DNA from: Streptomyces sp. NBC_01754
GTDB lineage: Bacteria > Actinomycetota > Actinomycetes > Streptomycetales > Streptomycetaceae
Direction of reading: 5' to 3'
NCBI RefSeq assembly: GCF_035918015.1
Contig: NZ_CP109132.1
Location: 1,922,001-1,986,000 of the forward strand
Length of the DNA stretch: 64,000 nucleotides
In this document: one piece after another, positions 8,148 to 16,683 of the stretch
How positions within the stretch are numbered: the first letter of the stretch is position 1
Layout of the letters: each line of letters opens with the position of its first letter
Made by a program: the position numbers and the translations under genes
The notes under the pieces: generated by a model
Databases searched by the model: none
Seen by the model: the letters and a program-made list of their open reading frames with translations, nothing else
What the model was told of the DNA's origin: nothing

Positions 8148-8425
8148 TTTTCCCCTCTCCAAGGGTGTCGACCAGGTGTGAGGTTGGCGGACATGGTGTG
8201 CAGTACGTATCTTCCGTCGTGGAGCTTGTACACGGCGTTAATCGTACCGCCAGTGAAGTCGACCTGCTTGAACGTGCTGGGGCTGGCAGGATCTCGATAG
8301 AATCCGCTGAACCGTTTCTCCGCGCCAGCTCCGAGGATCTGAGCAATGGGGGTTTCGATAGGCAGTTCACCGGTTCGCGCGATCGAAGAAAGGGCCGCCC
8401 GGCCAACGGCCGGACAACCCCTCAG
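8138..8425 (-). pseudogene. Orphan C-terminal toxin-domain fragment (5' truncated)
   Basis: An open frame of about 95 codons, bounded upstream by TAG at 8428-8426, with no start codon until near its end. Its product (for example ILGAGAEKRFSGFYRDPASP, then INAVYKLHDGRYVLHTMSAN) looks like the tail of a secreted effector domain. It ends 10 bases inside the probable immunity gene. The delivery part (RHS, WXG or similar) is absent, so I read it as a displaced or decayed toxin tip retained with its immunity gene. The toxin family and activity are unknown. Confidence 0.45.
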
Positions 8426-8512
8426 CTAGATTTTCAGCAGTCTTCTGGGTCGGCGGGCCAGCACGACCCGCATGGCTTCCCAAGCCCACGAGAGAAGCGT
8501 TGTCCCCGTCTG

Positions 8513-9271
8513 TCAGCTCCTGGAGGCCAGGGTCTCCGCGATGAGGTTTGCCGCTTCCGTCTCATCCAGCCAGACCGACCCGGGCGCTGAGGCATTCTCT
8601 GCGAACAAGGGAAGCGGCACGGCGCACTCCCAGCGCAGCCCGTCCCGACTGAAGGCCTCGTCGTGCTGTTCACCCTGTAGGACGCGCTGCCTCAACAAAG
8701 TGCCCTCCGAGTCAGTTGCTGCTGTGTAGTACGTGATGCGCCCCTTCCCATCCACTGCGTCAAGCACTGCGCTGTCGAGGGAGCGCAGGGCGGGGGCGCC
8801 CAAGTGACCCTGCAGAGTTCCAGGACGCATGAGCGCGCCTGTCAGGTCGATGAACCCGGTGTTGTCGCGAAGGAACTCGCCGCCCCGCTCGTAGAATAGG
8901 ATGAGCGGCTCGTAGAGGTCGGGTAGATCCGTATCAATCGCTGCTCCCTGCGTTCGGAGTTCTGCCAGGTGTACTGCGCCCGCGCAGGTGCGCTTGATGG
9001 CGTCATCCCCTGTCAGCTGGACCAGGAAATCGCGCAAGTCTGCTTCAATTCCTGGCGAAAGTGCGAAATCGGATTTCAGGCATTCGGTGGCGTCAAAGAA
9101 GGGCCACGCGGTGTCAGCGGAGCATGCGCGTGCCCACAGACCCGCCCGACGGAGGTATTCACGCATCAGTACACGGCGTGACATGACATGTGCAACGGCA
9201 TCTTCCCAGTCGCCTGTCCACTCCACCGTACGTAGGCGCTCCAGCACGGCCGATGATGCCCGGTCAGTCAC
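8513..9271 (-). CDS. Hypothetical cytoplasmic protein
   Basis: A 252-residue soluble protein starting GTG (MTDRASSAVLERLRTVEW). The N-terminal half is helical (SRRVLMREYLRRAGLWARAC). The middle contains DLYEPLILFYERGGEFLRDN, and the C-terminal half holds RSLDSAVLDAVDGKGRITYY and a Trp/acidic-rich end. No signal peptide, membrane segment or recognised motif was found. It lies next to the toxin/immunity remnant in the same orientation, so another immunity or self-protection role is possible, but that is only positional. The frame is intact, with normal codon use. Confidence 0.65.
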   Translation of the reverse strand: MTDRASSAVLERLRTVEWTGDWEDAVAHVMSRRVLMREYLRRAGLWARACSADTAWPFFDATECLKSDFALSPGIEADLRDFLVQLTGDDAIKRTCAGAVHLAELRTQGAAIDTDLPDLYEPLILFYERGGEFLRDNTGFIDLTGALMRPGTLQGHLGAPALRSLDSAVLDAVDGKGRITYYTAATDSEGTLLRQRVLQGEQHDEAFSRDGLRWECAVPLPLFAENASAPGSVWLDETEAANLIAETLASRS

Positions 9272-9330
9272 TTCGCGACCCCCTCTCTTTGCGAGGAATT
9301 GTCAAGAGTTGTGGACGGGGTCGTTGACGT

Positions 9331-9891
9331 CTACCGAGGCTGTTCCCACTCGGTCCTGTTGAGTTCGTACTCGACTTCACCGTGATCGGAGCCCTCGATC
9401 GCCTCCGGCCAGTCCCCGGTGAAGTTCCGGACGAAGGACAGGCCTGACTTCTCCATGACACGGCGGGAACGAGTGTTGACGGCCATCGTGTTCGCCGTGA
9501 CCCGCTCGACCTCCAGGTCCGTGAACCCCTTGTGGATCAGGGCCCGGGCCCCCTCGGTGGCGTAGCCGTGTCCCCATGCCGCCTGGTTCAACCGGTAACC
9601 GAGTTCGACCACGGCGGGCCTGTGCTCCTCCAGCGGCCGGAACTCGAACCAGCCAAGGAAGATGCCGGTGATCTTCTCCTGCGCGGCCCAGTATCCGCGG
9701 GTCCCCCAGCACGAAAAGTCGTGTAGGAGTCGCGGCAGGGTCCGCGTCTCGATTGCCTCGCGGTTGGTCGGGCGGCCTCCGTTGATGAAGCGCATGACCT
9801 CGGGGTCGTTGTCCAGGGCGAGCAGGTGGTCGGTGTCGGCCGTCGTGAAGGCGCGCAGGACGAGTCGGTCGGTTTCCAGGAAGTTGGTCAT
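9331..9891 (-). CDS. GNAT N-acetyltransferase (RimJ/RimL type)
   Basis: A 186-residue acetyltransferase of the group that transfers acetyl from acetyl-CoA to ribosomal-protein or small-molecule amines. It opens with NFLETDRLVLRAFTTADTDH. The acetyl-CoA binding strand-loop is VVELGYRLNQAAWGHGYATE, followed by ALIHKGFTDLEVERVTANTM and the C-terminal NTRSRRVMEKSGLSFVRNF. All four GNAT motifs are present and the length is normal. The ATG at 9891 is chosen because it lies directly before the conserved start; the upstream extension overlaps transposase remnants. Substrate unknown. Confidence 0.85.
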   Translation of the reverse strand: MTNFLETDRLVLRAFTTADTDHLLALDNDPEVMRFINGGRPTNREAIETRTLPRLLHDFSCWGTRGYWAAQEKITGIFLGWFEFRPLEEHRPAVVELGYRLNQAAWGHGYATEGARALIHKGFTDLEVERVTANTMAVNTRSRRVMEKSGLSFVRNFTGDWPEAIEGSDHGEVEYELNRTEWEQPR

Positions 9892-9959
9892 GCCGCGATC
9901 TTCACCACGGGCTGGCCGGGCCTGCCACCGGTTTTCCGGCCGGCGGCAGCCGGCGGTGT

Positions 9960-10939
9960 TCATGCCGCGCGGGCCGCGGATCGCTCGACCAGGACGCCTC
10001 GCTCGAAGCTGGCCCCGGCACGGACCAGCGCAACGAGGTGGAGTGCGTTCACGGCCCGCCACCGCTGCTGGGCAGACTCCACCACCTTGAAGACCATCGT
10101 CAAGGCGGCGGCCGCGCTGTCGGCCCCCTTCGTGACCTTGGTGCGGAGCCGAACCGTTGCGAAGGTGGTTTCGATGGGGTTTGCGGTGCGCAGGTGGATC
10201 CAGTGCTCGGCGGGGAAGTCGTAAAACGCGAGCAGTTCGTCCGCGTCGTCGGTGATCTCCTTGACGGCTTTGGGGAACTTCGCCCCGTAGGTTTTCTCGA
10301 ACGCCGCGACCGCCTTGAGCGCGTGGTCGCGGTCCTCGGCGTTGCAGATCTCACGCAGGGCCTTCTTCGCCCCGGGCTGGGCCGACTTCGGCAGGGTTCG
10401 CGACGTTGGCGATCTTGTGAACCCAGCACCGCTGATGGCGGGTCTCGGGGAAGACCCCGGTCAGAGCCTTCCAGAAACCGAGCGCGCCGTCGCCGAACGC
10501 CAGGACAGGGGCGCGCGTCCCGCGCCGCTGACAGTCGCGCAGCAGGTCGGCCCAGGAATCAGCCGATTCCCGGTAGCCGCCGCTCATGGCGATCAGCTCT
10601 TTGGTGCCGTCCGCGCGCACACCCATCAGCACGAGCACACACGACTTCGCCTCCCGCAGGCATATGCGCAGGTGGATGCCGTCGGCCCACACGTAGACAT
10701 AGTCGTTGCCGGACAGATCGCGCTGGCCGAACGCCTGGTGGTCGGCCTGCCACTGCTGGGTGAGCCGGGTGACCGTCGCCGGAGACAGGCCCGCCGAGCT
10801 GCCGAGGAACTGCTCCAGCGCGGGCACGAAGTCGCCTGACGACAGACCGTGCAGGAAGAGCGGGGGCAGCACCTCGCTGATCTTCGGGGATTTGCGGCAC
10901 CAGGGCGGAAGGATCGCCGAGGAGAACCGCTTGCGCTCA
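9960..10939 (-). pseudogene. IS256 (Mutator)-family transposase remnant, 5' truncated and frameshifted
   Basis: Reading from 10939 down, the frame gives GERKRFSSAILPPWCRKSPK, DYVYVWADGIHLRICLREAK, GTRAPVLAFGDGALGFWKAL and RHQRCWVHKIANV, all typical of IS256 transposases. The frame then shifts near 10385-10400. The C-terminus continues in another frame (EHWIHLRTANPIETTFATVR, then NALHLVALVRAGASFERGVL) to the TGA at 9960. About 80 N-terminal residues are missing and no terminal inverted repeat was found. This is a dead remnant joined at its 5' side to a TPR-regulator fragment. Confidence 0.88.
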
Positions 10940-11349
10940 CCCCGTCGCCTCGCCTTCGAGTGCGTGCCCGCGCCCCGCCATCTGGACCGCCATGGCCTTG
11001 GTCGCCGCGCTCGCCCCCGGTGTGACCGCCGCCGCCCCCCACGAGCCGGGCACAGTGGCGGCCCTGCGTGTTCGACCAGGCCAGGTGTGCCTTCATGCTC
11101 AAGGGTGGTGGCGGCCATGTCCCCGTGGCCGGACTCCAGCGCCCAGTCGTAGGAACGGTCGAACCAGCCGAGCGCCACGGTCGCGTTGTCCTGGTCCTGG
11201 GCCATCCAGGCGAGGAACTGGGCGTACTCCGCCATGAGTTTCACCAGGCGGTCCGCGTGCGGCCCGCGCGCCTGGTCGTAGAGACCGGCCACCGCCTGGA
11301 ACTGCGCGGCGACGACGCCGTTCATGACGCGCGAGCCCAACGTCGACAC
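10940..11349 (-). pseudogene. TPR-regulator middle fragment, frameshifted
   Basis: The translation contains RLVKLMAEYAQFLAWMAQDQ and NATVALGWFDRSYDWALESG. These match the central helical repeats of streptomycete XRE-type TPR regulators, which often read YAEFAGWMAQE at this point. It continues through at least two frame changes (SMKAHLAWSNTQGRHCARL, then ATKAMAVQMAGRGHALEGEA) and then runs directly into the IS256 remnant. Both ends of the original gene are missing. The upstream junction with the lysine-rich gene lies near 11345. Confidence 0.55.
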
Positions 11350-12089
11350 CGTCCGTCTGTTCCTGGTCCTCGGTGTAGGCCGCAGTGTGTACTGCGCCCT
11401 TCCCCTTCTTCTTCGAGGGGTCGAGGATCGTGTAGACGACGAGGGTGTTGTCCTTGGTCATGAATGCCGTGGGCTGTACGCCAGGGACGGACCGCTTCTT
11501 CACGTCATCGACGATGGGGGATGCCCAGTCCGGGATGAGCTTTCCAGCACCGGGCACCATCTGGTCGACGAGATCGCGGACCTTGCTCTTCTTCTGCTTC
11601 TTCGCCTTCATGGGCTTCTTCGCCTTCATGGGCTTCTTCGCCTTCATGGGCTTCTTCGCCTTGGGCTTCTTCGCCTTGGGAGCCGCCTCTTTGTGCGGTG
11701 TCATCGTGACCGCCGGGCCGGAAGTGCCAGCTGGATGCTGCACGGGGCCCAGGCCCTTTCCCGTAGGTCCGGATTGCTTGGCCTCCCCCGTTTCGACGTG
11801 GGAGAGAGAGCCAGCATTCGGGCCGCTGGTGGACCGGTCCTCCGGGTCTCCATTGAAGGGTTCGATCTCGGTCTCCGCCGGGACAGCACTCTGATCAACG
11901 AGTTCGTGATTGGAACCGTCGTCCTGGAAGTCGTTCACCGGGGGGCGGTCGGTTCGGGAGATTCCCGGCTCGGCTCCCGACTGCCTATCCATGATGCCGC
12001 CAGCGAATGCGACAGGCACTGCGGAGATTAGGGCCACGTACCCAACCAGGGCAGCAGTGGGCAACGTACTTCAGACGGCTCTTACGCAC
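11350..12089 (-). pseudogene. Lysine-rich repeat protein with N-terminal membrane segment, frameshifted and 3' truncated
   Basis: A GTG at 12089 with AGGAAG upstream starts VRKSRLKYVA. An extra C in the CCC at 12061-12059 shifts the frame, after which the protein continues ALVGYVALISAVPVAFAGGI as a signal or membrane segment. An acidic linker follows, then lysine-rich tandem KAKKPM repeats encoded by an 18-bp unit. A C-terminal domain (VRDLVDQMVPGAGKLIPDWA, then AFMTKDNTLVVYTILDPSKK) is lost at the junction with the TPR fragment near 11345. The reading frame without the first shift would start at TTG 12064. Function unknown. Confidence 0.5.
11607..11660. repeat. Three tandem 18-bp repeats
   Basis: Three identical in-frame copies (11607-11624, 11625-11642, 11643-11660) encode KAKKPM on the minus strand, with degenerate partial units on either side. 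This is a slippage-prone coding minisatellite inside the lysine-rich gene. Confidence 0.9.
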
Positions 12090-12265
12090 AGCTTCCTAAG
12101 GGGTGCGGAGTGGAAAGTTCTGCTTTCATGCAAACATGCCCGCTAGGCGATCTTCCGCCGGGTTCCTACCAGTTGGCAGGGAACTCAATGACCGAAACAG
12201 AACCATCGCAAAGCAATTCGAAACAGGCAGGCAGACGGACCGCGGGCGCCGCCTAGGCTCGACCC

Positions 12266-13072
12266 ATGTCCACGAAAGAACGCCAAGGGATCAGCCCGAT
12301 CTTCCTCGGGATCGTCGCCGTCATGGTCGTCTCGGGCTGGGCCCTGTGGGCAGGCTGGGGGTCCTCACCCGGCTTCGTCACCTTCGTGGCGGTGACCTTC
12401 GGCTGGCTGGTCAGCCTGTGCCTCCACGAGTTCGCTCACGAGAGTTCGGCAGCCCTCTTCTACGACAAACGCCCAGGTCAGAGACGTCTAACAGGCCCAT
12501 ACCTCAACCCGCTGAAGTACACGCACGCCCTGCTGAGCATCGTGCTGCCGGTGCTCTTCGTGATCATGGGCGGCATCGGTCTGCCCGGCGGCGCGGTCTA
12601 CATCGAGCGGGGCCGGATCAGCGGGCGGTGGAAGCACAGCCTGATCTCGGCCGCCGGGCCGCTGACCAACGTGCTGTTCGCGGTGGTGTGCACGGCGCCG
12701 TTCTGGCTGGACGCGCTGGACGGGGTCCCGGTCACCTTCCGGTTCGCGCTGGCGTTCCTGGCGCTGCTCCAGGTGACGGCCGCGATCCTGAACTTCCTGC
12801 CGGTGCCCGGGCTGGACGGGTACGGCGTGATCGAGCCGTGGCTCTCGTACCGGGTCCGCAGCCAGGTGGCGCCGTTCGCCCCGTTCGGGCTGATCGCCGT
12901 CTTCGGGCTGCTGTGGATCCCGGAGGTGAACGGGGTGTTCTTCGACGCGGTGGACGCGCTGCTGCGGGGGCTGGGGGTCAGCGAGTTCGAGACGTACTGC
13001 GGACTCGACACCTACCGGTTCTGGCAGGAGTGGTTCGGTGACCAGGACCCGTGGTGCGCGGTGCGGGCCTGA
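12266..13072 (+). CDS. Site-2 protease family (M50) membrane metalloprotease
   Basis: A 268-residue intramembrane zinc protease of the Rip-like actinobacterial group. The first two zinc ligands and the catalytic Glu are in LHEFAH near residue 58, and the third ligand is in NFLPVPGLDGYG near 180. About six hydrophobic segments are present. The stretches NPLKYTHALLSIVLPVLF and GGAVYIERGRISGRWKHSLI are highly typical of the streptomycete family. The roughly 20 residues after HEFAH (ESSAALFYDKRPGQRRLTGP) are unlike the usual family sequence and use rare codons such as cta, aca and aga. Activity is probable but this insert is suspicious. Confidence 0.85.
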   Translation: MSTKERQGISPIFLGIVAVMVVSGWALWAGWGSSPGFVTFVAVTFGWLVSLCLHEFAHESSAALFYDKRPGQRRLTGPYLNPLKYTHALLSIVLPVLFVIMGGIGLPGGAVYIERGRISGRWKHSLISAAGPLTNVLFAVVCTAPFWLDALDGVPVTFRFALAFLALLQVTAAILNFLPVPGLDGYGVIEPWLSYRVRSQVAPFAPFGLIAVFGLLWIPEVNGVFFDAVDALLRGLGVSEFETYCGLDTYRFWQEWFGDQDPWCAVRA

Positions 13073-13073
13073 G

Positions 13074-13256
13074 TCAGGCGGGCGCCTGCTCCGTCGCCCT
13101 GTGCCGTCGTACGTAGAACCACGTCATGTTCGACGACAGGCCGACCAGCAGCACCCAGACGACCCCGAGAACGACGCCGCCCTGGACGAAGGAGACCACC
13201 GCGGCCACCACGGCGAGCACGCAGACGATGAGGGAGTAGAGAGCGAGGCGGGGCAT
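13074..13256 (-). CDS. Small two-helix membrane protein
   Basis: A 60-residue protein (MPRLALYSLIVCVLAVVAAV ... NMTWFYVRRHRATEQAPA) with two predicted membrane helices and a positively charged C-terminus, so the tail is probably cytoplasmic. It ends one base after the convergent site-2 protease gene. The ATG at 13256 gives a compact two-helix product. Function unknown. Confidence 0.65.
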   Translation of the reverse strand: MPRLALYSLIVCVLAVVAAVVSFVQGGVVLGVVWVLLVGLSSNMTWFYVRRHRATEQAPA

Positions 13257-13339
13257 GAGGGCTGGTGCTCCTGTCGGGGTCGGTGCGCGGACCGGTCCAG
13301 TGTCCCTCATGCCCGTTTCGGCTCCGGGCGGGGGCTCGC

Positions 13340-14050
13340 TCACACGTCGGTGGTGCGCAGCCCCGCGTGTGCCTTGTAGCGGCGGTTCACCGAGATCAGG
13401 TTCGCGACCAACGACTCGACCTGGTGGGCGTTGCGCAGCCGGCCGGCGAAGACACCGCGCATGCCGGGGATGCGGTTGGCGAGCGCCTGCACGATGTCGG
13501 TGTCGGCGCGCGCCTCGCCCAGCACCAGCACATCGGTGTCGATCTTCTCGACCGACTCGTCCTGGAGCAGCACCGCCGACAGGTGGTGGAACGCGGCGGT
13601 GACCCGGGAGCCGGGCAGCAGTGCGGCGGCCTGCTCGGCGGCGCTGCCCTCCTCGGGCTTGAGGGCGTAGGCGCCCTTCTTGTCGAAGCCGAGCGGGTTG
13701 ACGCAGTCGACGACGATCTTCCCGGCGAGTTCCTCGCGCAGGGACTCCAGCGTCGGGCCGTGCCCGTCCCACGGCACGGCGACGATCACGATGTCGCTGC
13801 GCCGCGCGCAGGCGGCGTTCTCGGCGCCTTCGACGCCGTGGCCCAGCTCGGCGGCGGCGGTCTCGGCGCGGTCGGCGGCCCGGGAGCCGATGACGACCTT
13901 CTGCCCGGCGCGGGCGAGGCGGTAGGCGAGACCCCGGCCCTGCGGTCCGGTGCCGCCGATGACGCCGACGGTCAGGCCGGACACGTCGGGGAGGTCCCAG
14001 GGGTCCTTGGCGGGGGGCTTGGGGGCGCTGCCACTGTCGTTCGTAGTCAT
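13340..14050 (-). CDS. npdG: NADPH-dependent F420 reductase
   Basis: A 236-residue oxidoreductase that moves hydride between NADPH and coenzyme F420. The Rossmann start is TVGVIGGTGPQGRGLAYRLA, with the GxGPQG variant typical of F420-dependent NADP reductases. It continues with VVIGSRAADRAETAAAELGH, IVIVAVPWDGHGPTLESL, IVVDCVNPLGFDKKGAY, SRVTAAFHHLSAVLL and a C-terminal GMRGVFAGRLRNAHQVESLV. The length is normal for the family. The ATG at 14050 is the only plausible start. F420 is standard in actinobacteria. Confidence 0.9.
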   Translation of the reverse strand: MTTNDSGSAPKPPAKDPWDLPDVSGLTVGVIGGTGPQGRGLAYRLARAGQKVVIGSRAADRAETAAAELGHGVEGAENAACARRSDIVIVAVPWDGHGPTLESLREELAGKIVVDCVNPLGFDKKGAYALKPEEGSAAEQAAALLPGSRVTAAFHHLSAVLLQDESVEKIDTDVLVLGEARADTDIVQALANRIPGMRGVFAGRLRNAHQVESLVANLISVNRRYKAHAGLRTTDV

Positions 14051-14240
14051 GGCCCCGACACTACTGCGCGGCCCGGAACCTTACCGGCGCCGCCCACTCG
14101 GGCGCCGGGGCGTTCCCGTCCGGTCCCGGTCGTTCCCACTCGGACACCCGGCTGTCCCGTCCGGTCCCGGCCGTCCACGTTCGGGTGGAAGATCCCTGCC
14201 GGCCCGTACGCGGGGCGCCCCGGCGGCATGATGCCGGGGC

Positions 14241-14840
14241 ATGGATGCCGTACGTGTCGCGACGCTGCGTGAAGTACTCGCCGGGACCCGGTGGCCCACG
14301 GCGGCCCGGGGATTCGCCCGGACCCTGCGGTCCTCGGTCGAGCCCCAGGGCGGCGGGCTGCTGCTGGTCGGGACGGAGGTGTACGAGCCGTGGCACATGG
14401 CCGCGCACCTGGTGGACGAGTCCACCTGGTCGGGTCTGCCGCAGCTGAGGCCCACGCTGGTACGCCACCACGCCCGCCCGGACGATCCGGCGCACCTGGC
14501 GGTCGGCCTGGGCCGGATCGAGGCGGCCGGCCGGGGCGAGACCTTGCTGGTGGTCGCCCCGCAATCCCCCGGCGGCGGTCTGCTGGAGCGGGTCCAGGAC
14601 GCGCGCCGGGCGGGGGCGACCGTCCTGGCGCTGGAGGGCGGTGACCCGGAGGTGCGGGGGCTGGCCCACGAGGCGCTGACGGTGACCGACGCCGACGAGG
14701 TGGACCTGGACACCGTCCAGCACCTGGTGAGCGCGGCGGCCGGAGAGAACGGCGCCCCGGCACGGGGGCGCGGCACCTTCCGCGACCGGCTGTCCCGGCT
14801 GGCCGACCAGCTGACGGCCCCGCCCCCGGCACGCTGGTGA
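14241..14840 (+). CDS. Hypothetical protein, SIS-like fold suspected
   Basis: A 199-residue soluble protein (MDAVRVATLREVLAGTRWPT). The middle contains ETLLVVAPQSPGGGLLERVQ and RRAGATVLALEGGDPEVRGL. That spacing of strands resembles sugar-isomerase (SIS) folds but lacks a clear catalytic signature. It is a conserved streptomycete hypothetical by appearance. It reads towards the MFS gene 81 bases downstream and is divergent from npdG. Function unknown. Confidence 0.7.
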   Translation: MDAVRVATLREVLAGTRWPTAARGFARTLRSSVEPQGGGLLLVGTEVYEPWHMAAHLVDESTWSGLPQLRPTLVRHHARPDDPAHLAVGLGRIEAAGRGETLLVVAPQSPGGGLLERVQDARRAGATVLALEGGDPEVRGLAHEALTVTDADEVDLDTVQHLVSAAAGENGAPARGRGTFRDRLSRLADQLTAPPPARW

Positions 14841-14921
14841 GACGTTCCGGCGCACCCCGGGCGCCTCCCCCTGCCGGTGCGGTGGAAACTCGGTTGCCGC
14901 CGCCCGGCCCGCCGTCGGAAC

Positions 14922-16235
14922 ATGCCCCTCGTGATCTCCCGTCTTCTCCCCGACCTCTCCCCCTGGCGCTCCTCCGCCGACTTCCGGCTGCTGTGGGTCC
15001 AGGGGCTGGTCACCTACTTCGGCAGCTTCATGGCGCTGATCGCGCTGCCGTTGCAGATCAAGGACCTCACCGGATCGCCGCTGGCCGTCGGGGCGATGGG
15101 TGCGGTGGAGCTCGTCCCGCTCGTCGTCTTCGGGCTGTACGGCGGGGCGCTGGCCGACTCGGCGGACCGCCGCAAGGTCATCCTGTCCACCGAGGCGGGG
15201 CTCGGCGTGCTGGCCGTCGTCCTGCTGGTGAACGCGCTCTCCCCGGACCCCGCGCTCTGGCCCCTGTACGTGGTGGCCGCCGGGGTGTCGGCGCTGGCGG
15301 GGCTGCAACGGCCCGCGCTGGACTCGCTGATGGCCCGGATCGTGCCGCACGAGCAGCAGACGGCGGCCGCCGCGCTGAACTCGCTGCGCTGGCAGACGGG
15401 CGCGATCGCGGGCCCCTCGCTGGCCGGTCTGGTGGTGGCGTACGCCGGTCACGCCACCGCGTACTCCGTCACCGTCGGCACGTTCGCCGTCTCCGTGTTG
15501 CTCTGCCTGCGGCTGTCCACCGCGCCGCCCGCCCAGGACGCCGCCAAGCCCTCGCTGCGCGGGATCGCGGAGGGCGCGCGGTACGCCTGGAGCCGGCCGG
15601 TGCTGCTGGGGACGTACGCGATCGACATGGCGGCGATGTTCTTCGCCTTCCCGAACACGATCTTCCCGTTCCTCGCGGACGAGCTGGACGCGGAATGGTC
15701 GCTCGGGCTGATGTACGCGTCGGGGTCGGTGGGATCGCTGGTGCTGGGGCTGACCAGTGGCTGGACCTCCCGGGTGCGGCGGCACGGTCTGTTCGTCGTG
15801 GGCGGCGCGGCGGGCTGGGGGCTGGCGATCGCGGCGGCCGGCTGGTTCGACGACGTCTGGCTGGTGCTGGTCTGCCTGGGCCTGGCCGGGGCCGGCGACA
15901 TGCTCAGCGGGCTCGGCCGGTCCACGATCTGGAACCAGACCGTCCCGGACGAGCTGCGCGGCCGGCTGGCGGGCATCGAGGTGCTCTCGTACAGCGTCGG
16001 CCCGCAGCTGGGGCAGGTCCGGGCGGGGGCGATGGCCGGGTGGACGGGGACGCGGTCGGCCGTCTGGACGGGCGGGGTGGCGTGTGTCGCCTCGGTCGCC
16101 CTGCTGGCCACGGCGCTGCCGAAGCTGCTGACGTACGACTCCGCGACGGACGAGGACGCGCTGCGCCGGCGTGCGGCGCGCGGCGACAGCGCCCAGGAGC
16201 CCGGGGCTCCGTCCGCCGCCCCGGCGGGACCCTGA
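14922..16235 (+). CDS. MFS transporter (EntS/MFS_3-like exporter)
   Basis: A 437-residue major-facilitator protein with about 12 hydrophobic segments. The start is FRLLWVQGLVTYFGSFMALI. The loop 2-3 motif is GGALADSADRRKVI. A conserved central stretch reads LNSLRWQTGAIAGPSLAGLV. LGRSTIWNQTVPDELRGRLA, near the C-terminal half, is characteristic of the enterobactin-exporter-like group. The ATG at 14922 is followed at once by the first helix. Export of a siderophore-like or other small molecule is possible but unproven. Confidence 0.85.
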   Translation: MPLVISRLLPDLSPWRSSADFRLLWVQGLVTYFGSFMALIALPLQIKDLTGSPLAVGAMGAVELVPLVVFGLYGGALADSADRRKVILSTEAGLGVLAVVLLVNALSPDPALWPLYVVAAGVSALAGLQRPALDSLMARIVPHEQQTAAAALNSLRWQTGAIAGPSLAGLVVAYAGHATAYSVTVGTFAVSVLLCLRLSTAPPAQDAAKPSLRGIAEGARYAWSRPVLLGTYAIDMAAMFFAFPNTIFPFLADELDAEWSLGLMYASGSVGSLVLGLTSGWTSRVRRHGLFVVGGAAGWGLAIAAAGWFDDVWLVLVCLGLAGAGDMLSGLGRSTIWNQTVPDELRGRLAGIEVLSYSVGPQLGQVRAGAMAGWTGTRSAVWTGGVACVASVALLATALPKLLTYDSATDEDALRRRAARGDSAQEPGAPSAAPAGP

Positions 16236-16282
16236 GCAGGGGCGGCCCTGGACCCCGGCCGGGCGGGCGGGCCGGTCGGCCC

Positions 16283-16400
16283 GGGGTCGCGGCCCGGGGT
16301 CGCGGCCCGGGGTGTCCGCTCCGGGCGCCTCAGCCCGGGCCTCCGCTCCAGGCGCCTCACCCCTGGGTCTCACTCCGGGGGTCTCACTCCGCGGAGGGGC
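16283..16400. repeat. Low-complexity intergenic repeats
   Basis: The 13-base unit GGGGTCGCGGCCC occurs twice in tandem (16283-16308). It is followed by several diverged copies of CTCACTCCGGGG and CTCCGGGCGCCTCA-like units. The stretch is not coding in any convincing frame. It separates the MFS gene from a convergent small ORF. Confidence 0.6.
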
Positions 16401-16625
16401 TCACTCCGGGGTCTCCTCCGAGCGATCGTGCCACTTGGGGTCGTTCTCCCACTCCAGATTCCGCTCACGCGCCGTGTCCATGGCGTGCTGGGCCTCCTCA
16501 CGGGAGGTGTACGGGCCGAAACGGTTCTTCGCCGGGCACTCGGGGCCTTCCTCGACCTTCCGGTGGACCAGGCAGTAGTACCACTCGCCCGGTTTGCCGA
16601 CCGTGCGCTTCTTGAACAGGGCCAT
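16401..16625 (-). CDS. Conserved small hypothetical protein
   Basis: A 74-residue hydrophilic protein with aromatic and charged clusters ([20 protein letters not shown], then [18 protein letters not shown]). Two cysteines and a central YTSREEA segment give it the look of a small SPOR-like or nucleic-acid-associated protein, but no family is assigned. The ATG at 16625 follows AAGGATCCG. It is divergent from map, with 58 bases between the two starts. Confidence 0.75.
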   Translation of the reverse strand: MALFKKRTVGKPGEWYYCLVHRKVEEGPECPAKNRFGPYTSREEAQHAMDTARERNLEWENDPKWHDRSEETPE

Positions 16626-16683
16626 CGACGGATCCTTTCCTCGCTGCCATGGTGCCCCGAGCACGCTGGTTAGACTCGTTGAC

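Noticed and set aside
773..12089. Prophage or integrative conjugative element
   Set aside because: No integrase, excisionase, replication, capsid or conjugation genes and no tRNA attachment site were seen. The block is better described as decayed accessory DNA with insertion sequences.
12103..13041. 312-codon frame overlapping the site-2 protease
   Set aside because: It is out of frame with the M50 motifs and is Arg/Gly-rich without domains.
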